Both the position numbers and the translations under genes were made by a program. The notes under the pieces are model-generated. The model did not search any database. It worked only from the letters and a program-made list of their open reading frames with translations, and was not told where the DNA came from. From Hydractinia symbiolongicarpus (taxonomy: Eukaryota > Cnidaria > Hydrozoa > Anthoathecata > Hydractiniidae): a stretch of DNA of 64,000 nucleotides. Of this stretch, positions 13,981-28,960 are shown piece after piece. Position 1 is the first letter of the stretch. Every line of letters begins with the position of its first letter. The DNA lies in NCBI RefSeq assembly GCF_029227915.1, contig NC_079885.1, forward strand, positions 2,232,001 to 2,296,000, given 5' to 3'.

Positions 13981-16900
13981 AATTTAAAAAATCGTTTTGG
14001 AAATGAGTTTACTCACAGGGTACTTTCTTTGTATACATTCGACTAAACGGGCCACGCCCGGGATTTACGGGAAATCGCGGGTTTTCGTTTGCCGGAGATT
14101 AAACCACTTTCACTAAGCGTCTCATCAAAAATTAAAACATTTCTGAAAACTACAAGTCTCATGCGTTTTAGTGGTGAAAAGATAATTTAAAAAATCGTTC
14201 GGGAAATGAGTTTACTCCCTGTGTACTTTCTTTGTATACTTTTGACTATACGGGCCGAGTCCGGGATTTACGGGAAATCGCGCGTTTTCGTTTGCCGGCG
14301 ATTAAACTCCTTTTATTCAGCGTCTCATTAAAAATGAAAATATTTTTGAAAACTACAAGTCTCATGCGTTTTAGTGGTGAAAAAAAAATTTAAAAAATCG
14401 TTCGGGAAATGAGTTTACACCCTGGGTACTTTCTTTGTATACATTCGACTATACGGGCCAAGCCCGGGATTTACATGAAATCGCGGGTTTTCGTTTGCCG
14501 GCGATTAAACCTCTTTCATTAAGCGTCTCATCAAAAATGAAAACATTTTTGGAAACTACAAGTCTCATTCGTTCTAGTGGTGCAGAAATAATTTGAAAAA
14601 TCGTTCGGGAAATCAGTTTACTTCCTGGGTACTTTCTTTATATACATTCAACTATACGGGCCAAGCCCGGGATTTACGGGAAATCGCAGGTTTTCGTTTG
14701 CCGGCGATTAAACTTCTTTTATTCAGCGTCTCACCAAAAATGAAAACACTTTTGAAAACTACAAGTCTCACGCGTTTTAGTGGTGAAAAAAAAATTTAAA
14801 AAATCGTTCGGGAAATGAATTTACTCCCTGGGTACTTTCTTTGTATACATTTGACTATATCAGCCGAGCTCGGGATTTACGTGAAATCGCGGGTTTCCGT
14901 TTGCCGGCGATTAAACCTCTTTCATTAAGCGTCTCATCAAAAATAAAAACATTTTTAAAAACTACAAGTCTCATGCGTTTTAGTGGTGAAAAAATAAGAT
15001 AAAAAATCGTTCGGGAAATGAGTTTACTCCCTGGGTACTTTCTTTGTATACTTTTGACTATACGGGCCCAGTCCGGGATTTACGGGAAATCGCGGGTTTT
15101 CGTGTGCCGGCAATTAAACTTCTTTTATTCAACGTCTCATCAAAAATGAAAACATTTCTGAAAACTACAAGTCTCATGGGCTTTAGTGGTGAAATAATAA
15201 TTTAAAAAATCGTTCGGGAAATGAGTTTACTCCCTGGGTACTTTCTTTGTATATTTTGACTATACGGGCTGAGTCCGGGTTTACGGGAAATCGCAGGTTT
15301 TCGTTTGCCGGCGATTAAACTCCTTTTATTCAGCGTCTCATCAAAAATGAAAACATTTTTGAAAACTACAAATCTCATTCGTTTTAGTGGTGAAAAGACA
15401 ATTTAAAAAATCGTTTTGGAAATGAGTTTACTCACAGGGTACTTTCTTTGTATACATTCGACTATACGGGCCAAGCCCGGGATTTACGTGAAATCGCGGG
15501 TTTTCGTTTGCCGGCGATTAAACCTCTTTCATTAAGCGTTTCATCAAAAATAAAAACATTTTTAAAAACTACAAGTCTCAAGCGTTTTAGTGGTGAAAAA
15601 ATAAGTTAAAAAATCGTTCGGGAAATGAGTTTACTCCCTGGGTACTTTCGTTGTATACTTTTGACTATACGGGCCTGTCCGGGATTTACGGAAATCGCGG
15701 GTTTTCGTGTGCCGGCGATTAAACTTCTTTTATTCAGCGTCCCATCAAAAATAAAAACATTTTTAAAAACTACAAGTCTCATGCGTTTTAGTGGTGAAAA
15801 GATAATTTAAAAAATCGTTTTGGAAATGAGTTTACTCACAGGGTACTTTCTTTGTATACATTCGACTATACGGGCCAAGCCCGGGATTAACGGGAAATCG
15901 CGGGTTTTCGTTTGCCGGCGATTAAACCACTTTCACTAAGAGTCTCATCAAAAATGAAAACATTTCTGAAAACTACAAGTCTCATGCGTTTTAGTTGTGA
16001 AAAGATAATATAAAAAATCGTTTTGGAAATGAGTTTACTCACAGAGTACTTTCTTTGTATACATTCGACTATACGGGCCAAGCCCGGGATTTACAGGAAA
16101 TCGCGGGTTTTCGTTTGCCGGCTATTAAACCACATTCATTAAGCGTCTCATCAAAAATGAAAACATTTCTGAAAACTACAAGTCTCATGGGCTTTAGTTG
16201 TGAAATAATAATTTAAAAAATCGTTCGGGAAATGAGTTTACTCCCTGGGTACTTTCTTTGTATATTTTGACTATACGGGCCGAGTCCGGGTTTACGGGAA
16301 ATCGCAGGTTTTCGTTTGCCGGCGATTAAACTCCTTTTATTCAGCGTCTCATCAAAAATGAAAACATTTTTGAAAACTACAAGTCTCATTCGTTTTAGTG
16401 GAGAAAAGGTAATTTAAAAAATCGTTTTGGAAATGAGTTTACTCACAGGGTACTTTCTTTGTATACATTCAACTATACGGGCCAAACCCGGGATTTACGT
16501 GAAATCGCGGGTTTTCGTTTGCTGGCGATTAAACCTCTTTCATTAAGCGTCTCATCAAAAATAAAAATATTTTTAAAAACTACAAGTCTCATGCGTTTTA
16601 GTGGTGAAAAAAAATTTAAAAAATCGTTTGGGAAATTAGTTTACTCCCTGGGTACTTTCTTTGTATACTTTTGACTATACAGGTCCAGTCCGGGATTTAC
16701 GGAAATCGCGAGTTTTCGTTTGCCGGCGATTAAACCTCTTTCATTAAGCGTCTCATCGAAAATAAAAACATTTTTAAAAACTACAAGTCTCAAGCGTTTT
16801 AGTGGTGAAAAAATAAGTTAAAAAATCGTTCGGGAAATGAGTTTACTCCCTGGGTACTTTCGTTGTATACTTTTGACTATACGGGCCTGTCCGGGATTTA

Positions 16901-19900
16901 CGGAAATCGCGGGTTTTCGTGTGCCGGCGATTAAACTTCTTTTATTCAGCGTCCCATCAAAAATGAAAACATTTTTGAAAACTACAAGTCTCATGCGTTT
17001 TAGTGGTGAAAAATTAATTTAGGAAATCGTTCTGGAAATGAGTTTACTCACAGGGTACTTTCTTTGTATACATTCGACGATACGGGCCAAGCCCGGGATT
17101 TACTGGAAATCGCGGGTTTTCGTTTGCCGGCGATTAAACTCCTTTTATTCAGCGTCTCATCAAAAATGAAAACATTTTTGAAAACTACAAGTCTCATGCG
17201 TTTTAGTGGTGAAAAGATAATTTAAAAAATCGTTTTGGAAATGAGTTTACTCACAGGGTACTTTCTTTGTATACATTCGACTAAACGGGCCACGCCCGGG
17301 ATTTACGGGAAATCGCGGGTTTTCGTTTGCCGGAGATTAAACCACTTTCACTAAGCGTCTCATCAAAAATTAAAACATTTCTGAAAACTACAAGTCTCAT
17401 GCGTTTTAGTGGTGAAAAGATAATTTAAAAAATCGTTCGGGAAATGAGTTTACTCCCTGTGTACTTTCTTTGTATACTTTTGACTATACGGGCCGAGTCC
17501 GGGATTTACGGGAAATCGCGCGTTTTCGTTTGCCGGCGATTAAACTCCTTTTATTCAGCGTCTCATTAAAAATGAAAATATTTTTGAAAACTACAAGTCT
17601 CATGCGTTTTAGTGGTGAAAAAAAAATTTAAAAAATCGTTCGGGAAATGAGTTTACACCCTGGGTACTTTCTTTGTATACATTCGACTATACGGGCCAAG
17701 CCCGGGATTTACATGAAATCGCGGGTTTTCGTTTGCCGGCGATTAAACCTCTTTCATTAAGCGTCTCATCAAAAATGAAAACATTTTTGGAAACTACAAG
17801 TCTCATTCGTTCTAGTGGTGCAGAAATAATTTGAAAAATCGTTCGGGAAATCAGTTTACTTCCTGGGTACTTTCTTTATATACATTCAACTATACGGGCC
17901 AAGCCCGGGATTTACGGGAAATCGCAGGTTTTCGTTTGCCGGCGATTAAACTTCTTTTATTCAGCGTCTCACCAAAAATGAAAACACTTTTGAAAACTAC
18001 AAGTCTCACGCGTTTTAGTGGTGAAAAAAAAATTTAAAAAATCGTTCGGGAAATGAATTTACACCCTGGGTACTTTCTTTGTATACATTTGACTATATCA
18101 GCCGAGCTCGGGATTTACGTGAAATCGCGGGTTTCCGTTTGCCGGCGATTAAACCTCTTTCATTAAGCGTCTCATCAAAAATAAAAACATTTTTAAAAAC
18201 TACAAGTCTCATGCGTTTTAGTGGTGAAAAAATAAGATAAAAAATCGTTCGGGAAATGAGTTTACTCCCTGGGTACTTTCTTTGTATACTTTTGACTATA
18301 CGGGCCCAGTCCGGGATTTACGGGAAATCGCGGGTTTTCGTGTGCCGGCAATTAAACTTCTTTTATTCAACGTCTCATCAAAAATGAAAACATTTCTGAA
18401 AACTACAAGTCTCATGGGCTTTAGTGGTGAAATAATAATTTAAAAAATCGTTCGGGAAATGAGTTTACTCACAGGGTACTTTCTTTGTATATTTTGACTA
18501 TACGGGCTGAGTCCGGGTTTACGGGAAATCGCAGGTTTTCGTTTGCCGGCGATTAAACTCCTTTTATTCAGCGTCTCATCAAAAATGAAAACATTTTTGA
18601 AAACTACAAATCTCATTCGTTTTAGTGGTGAAAAGACAATTTAAAAAATCGTTTTGGAAATGAGTTTACTCATAGGGTACTTTCTTTGTATACATTCGAC
18701 TATACGGGCCAAGCCCGGGATTTACGTGAAATCGCGGGTTTTCGTTTGCCGGCGATTAAACCTCTTTCATTAAGCGTTTCATCAAAAATAAAAACATTTT
18801 TAAAAACTACAAGTCTCAAGCGTTTTAGTGGTGAAAAAATAAGTTAAAAAATCGTTCGGGAAATGAGTTTACTCCCTGGGTACTTTCGTTGTATACTTTT
18901 GACTATACGGGCCTGTCCGGGATTTACGGAAATCGCGGGTTTTCGTGTGCCGGCGATTAAACTTCTTTTATTCAGCGTCCCATCAAAAATGAAAACATTT
19001 TTGAAAACTACAAGTCTCATGCGTTTTAGTGGTGAAAAGATAATTTAAAAAATCGTTTTGGAAATGAGTTTACTCACAGGGTACTTTCTTTGTATACATT
19101 CGACTATACGGGCCAAGCCCGGGATTAACGGGAAATCGCGGGTTTTCGTTTGCCGGCGATTAAACCACTTTCACTAAGAGTCTCATCAAAAATGAAAACA
19201 TTTCTGAAAACTACAAGTCTCATGCGTTTTAGTTGTGAAAAGATAATATAAAAAATCGTTTTGGAAATGAGTTTACTCACAGAGTACTTTCTTTGTATAC
19301 ATTCGACTATACGGGCCAAGCCCGGGATTTACAGGAAATCGCGGGTTTTCGTTTGCCGGCTATTAAACCACATTCATTAAGCGTCTCATCAAAAATGAAA
19401 ACATTTCTGAAAACTACAAGTCTCATGGGCTTTAGTTGTGAAATAATAATTTAAAAAATCGTTCGGGAAATGAGTTTACTCCCTGGGTACTTTCTTTGTA
19501 TATTTTGACTATACGGGCCGAGTCCGGGTTTACGGGAAATCGCAGGTTTTCGTTTGCCGGCAATTAAACTCCTTTTATTCAGCGTCTCATCAAAAATGAA
19601 AACATTTTTGAAAACTACAAGTCTCATTCGTTTTAGTGGAGAAAAGGTAATTTAAAAAATCGTTTTGGAAATGAGTTTACTCACAGGGTACTTTCTTTGT
19701 ATACATTCAACTATACGGGCCAAACCCGGGATTTACGTGAAATCGCGGGTTTTCGTTTGCTGGCGATTAAACCTCTTTCATTAAGCGTCTCATCAAAAAT
19801 AAAAATATTTTTAAAAACTACAAGTCTCATGCGTTTTAGTGGTGAAAAAAAATTTAAAAAATCGTTTGGGAAATTAGTTTACTCCCTGGGTACTTTCTTT

Positions 19901-20300
19901 GTATACTTTTGACTATACAGGTCCAGTCCGGGATTTACGGAAATCGCGAGTTTTCGTTTGCCGGCGATTAAACCTCTTTCATTAAGCGTCTCATCGAAAA
20001 TAAAAACATTTTTAAAAACTACAAGTCTCAAGCGTTTTAGTGGTGAAAAAATAAGTTAAAAAATCGTTCGGGAAATGAGTTTACTCCCTGGGTACTTTCG
20101 TTGTATACTTTTGACTATACGGGCCTGTCCGGGATTTACGGAAATCGCGGGTTTTCGTGTGCCGGCGATTAAACTTCTTTTATTCAGCGTCCCATCAAAA
20201 ATGAAAACATTTTTGAAAACTACAAGTCTCATGCGTTTTAGTGGTGAAAAGATAATTTAAAAAATCGTTTTGGAAATGAGTTTACTCACAGGGTACTTTC
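13981..20300. repeat. Satellite 16-mer duplication (3238 bp)
   Basis: The block 13981-17218 is repeated from 17219 to about 20.3 kb at a constant offset of 3238 bp (16 monomers). Several markers keep the same offset, for example 15625/18863, 16459/19697 and 16837/20075. Confidence 0.8.
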
Positions 20301-22690
20301 TTTGTATACATTCGACTATACGGGCCAAGCCCGGGATTAACGGGAAATCGCGGGTTTTCGTTTGCCGGCGATTAAACCACTTTCACTAAGAGTCTCATCA
20401 AAAATGAAAACATTTCTGAAAACTACAAGTCTCATGCGTTTTAGTTGTGAAAAGATAATATAAAAAATCGTTTTGGAAATGAGTTTACTCACAGAGTACT
20501 TTCTTTGTATACATTCGACTATACGGGCCAAGCCCGGGATTTACAGGAAATCGCGGGTTTTCGTTTGCCGGCTATTAAACCACATTCATTAAGCGTCTCA
20601 TCAAAAATGAAAACATTTCTGAAAACTACAAGTCTCATGGGCTTTAGTTGTGAAATAATAATTTAAAAAATCGTTCGGGAAATGAGTTTACTCCCTGGGT
20701 ACTTTCTTTGTATATTTTGACTATACGGGCCGAGTCCGGGTTTACGGGAAATCGCAGGTTTTCGTTTGCCGGCGATTAAACTCCTTTTATTCAGCGTGTC
20801 ATCAAAAATGAAAACATTTTTGAAAACTACAAGTCTCATTCGTTTTAGTGGAGAAAAGGTAATTTAAAAAATCGTTTTGGAAATGAGTTTACTCACAGGG
20901 TACTTTCTTTGTATACATTCAACTATACGGGCCAAACCCGGGATTTACGTGAAATCGCGGGTTTTCGTTTGCTGGCGATTAAACCTCTTTCATTAAGCGT
21001 CTCATCAAAAATAAAAATATTTTTAAAAACTACAAGTGTCATGCGTTTTAGTGGTGAAAAAAAATTTAAAAAATCGTTTGGGAAATTAGTTTACTCCCTG
21101 GGTACTTTCTTTGTATACTTTTGACTATACAGGTCCAGTCCGGGATTTACGGAAATCGCGAGTTTTCGTTTGCCGGCGATTAAACCTCTTTCATTAAGCG
21201 TCTCATCGAAAATAAAAACATTTTTAAAAACTACAAGTCTCATGCGTTTTAGTGGTGAAAAAATAAGTTAAAAAATCGTTCGGGAAATGAGTTTACTCCC
21301 TTGGTACTTTCTTTGTATACTTTTGACTATACGGGCCTGTCCGGGATTTACGGAAATCGCGGGTTTTCGTGTGCCGGCGATTAAACTTCTTTTATTCAGC
21401 GTCCCATCAAAAATGAAAACATTTTTGAAAACTACAAGTCTCATGCGTTTTAGTGGTGAAAAGATAATTTAAAAAATCGTTTTGGAAATGAGTTTACTCA
21501 CAGGGTACTTTCTTTGTATACATTCGACTATACGGGCCAAGCCCGGGATTAACGGGAAATCGCGGGTTTTCGTTTGCCGGCGATTAAACCACTTTCACTA
21601 AGAGTCTCATCAAAAATGAAAACATTTCTGAAAACTACAAGTCTCATGCGTTTTAGTTGTGAAAAGATAATATAAAAAATCGTTTTGGAAATGAGTTTAC
21701 TCACAGAGTACTTTCTTTGTATACATTCGACTATACGGGCCAAGCCCGGGATTTACAGGAAATCGCGGGTTTTCGTTTGCCGGCTATTAAACCACATTCA
21801 TTAAGCGTCTCATCAAAAATGAAAACATTTCTGAAAACTACAAGTCTCATGGGCTTTAGTTGTGAAATAATAATTTAAAAAATCGTTCGGGAAATGAGTT
21901 TACTCCCTGGGTACTTTCTTTGTATATTTTGACTATACGGGCCGAGTCCGGGTTTACGGGAAATCGCAGGTTTTCGTTTGCCGGCGATTAAACTCCTTTT
22001 ATTCAGCGTGTCATCAAAAATGAAAACATTTTTGAAAACTACAAGTCTCATTCGTTTTAGTGGAGAAAAGGTAATTTAAAAAATCGTTTTGGAAATGAGT
22101 TTACTCACAGGGTACTTTCTTTGTATACATTCAACTATACGGGCCAAACCCGGGATTTACGTGAAATCGCGGGTTTTCGTTTGCTGGCGATTAAACCTCT
22201 TTCATTAAGCGTCTCATCAAAAATAAAAATATTTTTAAAAACTACAAGTCTCATGCGTTTTAGTGGTGAAAAAAAATTTAAAAAATCGTTTGGGAAATTA
22301 GTTTACTCCCTGGGTACTTTCTTTGTATACTTTTGACTATACAGGTCCAGTCCGGGATTTACGGAAATCGCGAGTTTTCGTTTGCCGGCGATTAAACCTC
22401 TTTCATTAAGCGTCTCATCGAAAATAAAAACATTTTTAAAAACTACAAGTCTCATGCGTTTTAGTGGTGAAAAAATAAGTTAAAAAATCGTTCGGGAAAT
22501 GAGTTTACTCCCTTGGTACTTTCTTTGTATACTTTTGACTATACGGGCCTGTCCGGGATTTACGGAAATCGCGGGTTTTCGTGTGCCGGCGATTAAACTT
22601 CTTTTATTCAGCGTCCCATCAAAAATGAAAACATTTTTGAAAACTACAAGTCTCATGCGTTTTAGTGGTGAAAAGATAATTTAAAAAATC
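15600..22690. repeat. Satellite 6-mer higher-order repeat (1212 bp)
   Basis: A six-monomer unit of 1212 bp containing GGGCCTGTCCGGG and CAGGTCCAGTCCGGG subtypes recurs at 15625, 16837, 18863, 20075, 21287 and 22499. It is nested in the 16-mer duplication and is then amplified further to the right. Copies differ by only a few bases, which suggests recent expansion. Confidence 0.78.
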
Positions 22691-25600
22691 GTTTTGGAAA
22701 TGAGTTTACTCACAGGGTACTTTCTTTGTATACATTCGACTATACGGGCCAAGCCCGGGATTTACGGGAAATCGCGGGTTTTCGTTTGCCGGCGATTAAA
22801 CCACTTTCACTAAGAGTCTCATCAAAAATGAAAACATTTCTGAAAACTACAAGTCTCATGGGCTTTAGTGGTGAAATTATAATTTAAAAAATCGTTCGGG
22901 AAATGAGTTTACTCCTTGGGTACTTTCTTTGTATATTTTGACTATACGGGCCGAGTCCGGGTTTACGGGAAATCGCAGGTTTTCGTTTGCCGGGGATTAA
23001 ACTCCTTTTATTCAGCGTCTCATCAAAAATGAAAACATTTTTGAAAACTACAAGTCTCATTCGTTTTAGTGGTGAAAAGATAATTTGAAAAATCGTTTTG
23101 GAAATGAGTTTACTCACAGGGTACTTTCTTTGTATACATTCAACTATACGGGCCAAACCCGGGATTTACGTGAAATCGCGGGTTTTCGTTTGCTGGCGAT
23201 TAAACCTCTTTCATTAAGCGTCTCATCAAAAATAAAAACATTTTTAAAAACTACAAGTCTCATGCGTTTTAGTGGTGAAAAAAAATTTAAAAAATCGTTC
23301 GGGAAATTAGTTTACTCCCTGGGTACTTTCTTTGTATACTTTTGGCTCTACAGGTCCAGTCCGGGATTTACGGAAATCGCGGGTTTTCGTGTGCCGGCGA
23401 TTAAACTTCTTTTATTCAGCGTCCCATCAAAAATGAAAACATTTTTGAAAACTACAAGTCTCATGCGTTTTAGTGGTGAAAAGATAATTTAAAAAATCGT
23501 TTTGGAAATGAGTTTACTCACAGGGTACTTTCTTTGTATACATTCGACTATACGGGCCAAGCCCGGGATTTACGGGAAATCGCGGGTTTTCGTTTGCCGG
23601 CGATTAAACCACTTTCACTAAGAGTCTCATCAAAAATGAAAACATTTCTGAAAACTACAAGTCTCATGCGTTGTAGTTGTGAAAAGATAATTTATAAAAT
23701 CGTTCTGGAAATGAGTTTACTCACAGGGTACTTTCTTTGTATACATTCGACTATACGGGCCAAGCCCGGGATTTACAGGAAATCACGGGTTTTCGTTTGC
23801 CGGCGATTAAACCTCTTTCATTAAGCGTCTCATCAAGAATGAAAACATTTTTAAAAACTACAAGTCTTATGCGTTTTAGTGGTGAAAAAATAATTTAAAA
23901 AATCGTTCTGGAAATGAGTTTACTCACAGGGTACTTTGTTTGTATACATTCGACTATACGAGCCAAGCCCGGGATTTACAGGAAATCGCGGGTTTTCGTT
24001 TGCCGGCGATTAAACCTCTTTCATTAAGCGTCTCATCAAAAATGAAAACATTTTTGAAAACTACAAGTCTCACGCGTTTTAGTGGTGAAAAAAAAATTTA
24101 AAAAATCGTTCGGGAAATGAGATTACACCCTGGGTACTTTCTTTGTATTCATTCGACTATACGGGCCAAGCCCGGGATTTACGTGAAATCGCGGGTTTTC
24201 GTTTGCCGGCGATTAAACCTCTTTCATTAAGCGTCTCATCAAAAATGAAAACATTTTTGAAAACTAAAAGGCTCATGCGTTTTAGTGGTGAAAAAATAAT
24301 TTAAAAAATCGTTCGTGAAATGAGTTTACTCCCTGGGTACTTTCTTTGTATACTTTTGACTATACGGGCCCAGTCCGGGATTTACGGGAAATCGCGGGTT
24401 TTCGTGTGCCGGCGATTAAACTTCTTTTATTCAACGTCTCATCAAAAATGAAAACATTTTTGAAAACTACAAGTCTCATGCGTTTTAGTGGTGAAAAGAT
24501 AATTTAAAAAATCGTGTTGGAAATGAGTTTACTCACAAGGTACTTTCTTTGTATACATTCGACTATACGGGCCAAGCCCGGGATTTACAGGAAATCGCGG
24601 GTTTTCGTTTGCCGGCTATTAAACCACATTCATTAAGTGTCTCATCAAAAATGAAAACATTTCTGAAAACTACAAGTCTCATGGGCTTTAGTGGTGAAAT
24701 AATAATTTAAAAAATCGTTCGGGGAATGAGTTTACTCCCTGGGTACTTTCTTTGTATATTTTGACTATACGGGCCGAGTCCGGGTTTACGGGAAATCGCA
24801 GGTTTTCGTTTGCCGGCGATTAAACTCCTTTTATTCAGCGTCTGATCAAAAATGAAAACATTTTTGAAAACTACAAGTCTCATGCGTTTTAGTGGTGAAA
24901 AGATAATTTAAAAAATCGTTTTGGAAATGAGTTTACTCACAGGGTACTTTCTTTGTATACATTCGACTATACGGGCCAAGCCCGGGATTTACGGGAAATC
25001 GCGGGTTTTCGTTTGCCGGCGATTAAACCACTTTCACTAAGAGTCTCATCAAAAATGAAAACATTTCTGAAAACTACAAGTCTCATGGGCTTTAGTGGTG
25101 AAATTATAATTTAAAAAATCGTTCGGGAAATGAGTTTACTCCTTGGGTACTTTCTTTGTATATTTTGACTATACGGGCCGAGTCCGGGTTTACGGGAAAT
25201 CGCAGGTTTTCGTTTGCCGGGGATTAAACTCCTTTTATTCAGCGTCTCATCAAAAATGAAAACATTTTTGAAAACTACAAGTCTCATTCGTTTTAGTGGT
25301 GAAAAGATAATTTGAAAAATCGTTTTGGAAATGAGTTTACTCACAGGGTACTTTCTTTGTATACATTCAACTATACGGGCCAAACCCGGGATTTACGTGA
25401 AATCGCGGGTTTTCGTTTGCTGGCGATTAAACCTCTTTCATTAAGCGTCTCATCAAAAATAAAAACATTTTTAAAAACTACAAGTCTCATGCGTTTTAGT
25501 GGTGAAAAAAAATTTAAAAAATCGTTCGGGAAATTAGTTTACTCCCTGGGTACTTTCTTTGTATACTTTTGGCTCTACAGGTCCAGTCCGGGATTTACGG

Positions 25601-28600
25601 AAATCGCGGGTTTTCGTGTGCCGGCGATTAAACTTCTTTTATTCAGCGTCCCATCAAAAATGAAAACATTTTTGAAAACTACAAGTCTCATGCGTTTTAG
25701 TGGTGAAAAGATAATTTAAAAAATCGTTTTGGAAATGAGTTTACTCACAGGGTACTTTCTTTGTATACATTCGACTATACGGGCCAAGCCCGGGATTTAC
25801 GGGAAATCGCGGGTTTTCGTTTGCCGGCGATTAAACCACTTTCACTAAGAGTCTCATCAAAAATGAAAACATTTCTGAAAACTACAAGTCTCATGCGTTG
25901 TAGTTGTGAAAAGATAATTTATAAAATCGTTCTGGAAATGAGTTTACTCACAGGGTACTTTCTTTGTATACATTCGACTATACGGGCCAAGCCCGGGATT
26001 TACAGGAAATCACGGGTTTTCGTTTGCCGGCGATTAAACCTCTTTCATTAAGCGTCTCATCAAGAATGAAAACATTTTTAAAAACTACAAGTCTTATGCG
26101 TTTTAGTGGTGAAAAAATAATTTAAAAAATCGTTCTGGAAATGAGTTTACTCACAGGGTACTTTGTTTGTATACATTCGACTATACGAGCCAAGCCCGGG
26201 ATTTACAGGAAATCGCGGGTTTTCGTTTGCCGGCGATTAAACCTCTTTCATTAAGCGTCTCATCAAAAATGAAAACATTTTTGAAAACTACAAGTCTCAC
26301 GCGTTTTAGTGGTGAAAAGATAATTTAAAAAATCGTGTTGGAAATGAGTTTACTCACAAGGTACTTTCTTTGTATACATTCGACTATACGGGCCAAGCCC
26401 GGGATTTACAGGAAATCGCGGGTTTTCGTTTGCCGGCTATTAAACCACATTCATTAAGTGTCTCATCAAAAATGAAAACATTTCTGAAAACTACAAGTCT
26501 CATGGGCTTTAGTGGTGAAATAATAATTTAAAAAATCGTTCGGGGAATGAGTTTACTCCCTGGGTACTTTCTTTGTATATTTTGACTATACGGGCCGAGT
26601 CCGGGTTTACGGGAAATCGCAGGTTTTCGTTTGCCGGCGATTAAACTCCTTTTATTCAGCGTCTGATCAAAAATGAAAACATTTTTGAAAACTACAAGTC
26701 TCATGCGTTTTAGTGGTGAAAAGATAATTTAAAAAATCGTTTTGGAAATGAGTTTACTCACAGGGTACTTTCTTTGTATACATTCGACTATACGGGCCAA
26801 GCCCGGGATTTACGGGAAATCGCGGGTTTTCGTTTGCCGGCGATTAAACCACTTTCACTAAGAGTCTCATCAAAAATGAAAACATTTCTGAAAACTACAA
26901 GTCTCATGGGCTTTAGTGGTGAAATTATAATTTAAAAAATCGTTCGGGAAATGAGTTTACTCCTTGGGTACTTTCTTTGTATATTTTGACTATACGGGCC
27001 GAGTCCGGGTTTACGGGAAATCGCAGGTTTTCGTTTGCCGGGGATTAAACTCCTTTTATTCAGCGTCTCATCAAAAATGAAAACATTTTTGAAAACTACA
27101 AGTCTCATTCGTTTTAGTGGTGAAAAGATAATTTGAAAAATCGTTTTGGAAATGAGTTTACTCACAGGGTACTTTCTTTGTATACATTCAACTATACGGG
27201 CCAAACCCGGGATTTACGTGAAATCGCGGGTTTTCGTTTGCTGGCGATTAAACCTCTTTCATTAAGCGTCTCATCAAAAATAAAAACATTTTTAAAAACT
27301 ACAAGTCTCATGCGTTTTAGTGGTGAAAAAAAATTTAAAAAATCGTTCGGGAAATTAGTTTACTCCCTGGGTACTTTCTTTGTATACTTTTGGCTCTACA
27401 GGTCCAGTCCGGGATTTACGGAAATCGCGGGTTTTCGTGTGCCGGCGATTAAACTTCTTTTATTCAGCGTCCCATCAAAAATGAAAACATTTTTGAAAAC
27501 TACAAGTCTCATGCGTTTTAGTGGTGAAAAGATAATTTAAAAAATCGTTTTGGAAATGAGTTTACTCACAGGGTACTTTCTTTGTATACATTCGACTATA
27601 CGGGCCAAGCCCGGGATTTACGGGAAATCGCGGGTTTTCGTTTGCCGGCGATTAAACCACTTTCACTAAGAGTCTCATCAAAAATGAAAACATTTCTGAA
27701 AACTACAAGTCTCATGCGTTGTAGTTGTGAAAAGATAATTTATAAAATCGTTCTGGAAATGAGTTTACTCACAGGGTACTTTCTTTGTATACATTCGACT
27801 ATACGGGCCAAGCCCGGGATTTACAGGAAATCACGGGTTTTCGTTTGCCGGCGATTAAACCTCTTTCATTAAGCGTCTCATCAAGAATGAAAACATTTTT
27901 AAAAACTACAAGTCTTATGCGTTTTAGTGGTGAAAAAATAATTTAAAAAATCGTTCTGGAAATGAGTTTACTCACAGGGTACTTTGTTTGTATACATTCG
28001 ACTATACGAGCCAAGCCCGGGATTTACAGGAAATCGCGGGTTTTCGTTTGCCGGCGATTAAACCTCTTTCATTAAGCGTCTCATCAAAAATGAAAACATT
28101 TTTGAAAACTACAAGTCTCACGCGTTTTAGTGGTGAAAAAAAAATTTAAAAAATCGTTCGGGAAATGAGATTACACCCTGGATACTTTCTTTGTATTCAT
28201 TCGACTATACGGGCCAAGCCCGGGATTTACGTGAAATCGCGGGTTTTCGTTTGCCGGCGATTAAACCTCTTTCATTAAGCGTCTCATCAAAAATGAAAAC
28301 ATTTTTGAAAACTAAAAGGCTCATGCGTTTTAGTGGTGAAAAAATAATTTAAAAAATCGTTCGTGAAATGAGTTTACTCCCTGGGTACTTTCTTTGTATA
28401 CTTTTGACTATACGGGCCCAGTCCGGGATTTACGGGAAATCGCGGGTTTTCGTGTGCCGGCGATTAAACTTCTTTTATTCAACGTCTCATCAAAAATGAA
28501 AACATTTTTGAAAACTACAAGTCTCATGCGTTTTAGTGGTGAAAAGATAATTTAAAAAATCGTGTTGGAAATGAGTTTACTCACAAGGTACTTTCTTTGT

Positions 28601-28960
28601 ATACATTCGACTATACGGGCCAAGCCCGGGATTTACAGGAAATCGCGGGTTTTCGTTTGCCGGCTATTAAACCACATTCATTAAGTGTCTCATCAAAAAT
28701 GAAAACATTTCTGAAAACTACAAGTCTCATGGGCTTTAGTGGTGAAATAATAATTTAAAAAATCGTTCGGGAAATGAGTTTACTCCCTGGGTACTTTCTT
28801 TGTATATTTTGACTATACGGGCCGAGTCCGGGTTTACGGGAAATCGCAGGTTTTCGTTTGCCGGCGATTAAACTCCTTTTATTCAGCGTCTGATCAAAAA
28901 TGAAAACATTTTTGAAAACTACAAGTCTTATTCGTTTTAGTGGTGAAAAGATAATTTAAA
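22690..28960. repeat. Satellite 11-mer / 9-mer higher-order repeats
   Basis: Three large units begin with the same monomer order. Equivalent points lie at 23085, 25312 and 27133, giving offsets of 2227 bp (11 monomers) and 1821 bp (9 monomers). The shorter unit lacks the two monomers that carry the GAGATTACACCCTGG and GTATTCATTCG variants, so it looks like a deletion derivative. Confidence 0.78.

Noticed and set aside
23085-23492. 135-codon ORF in the satellite, repeated at 25312 and 27133, and the many 60-121-codon ORFs on both strands of the array
   Set aside because: They are translations of the 203-bp monomer. The period is not a multiple of three, frames change between monomers, and both strands give equally good ORFs. 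No codon or domain signal.
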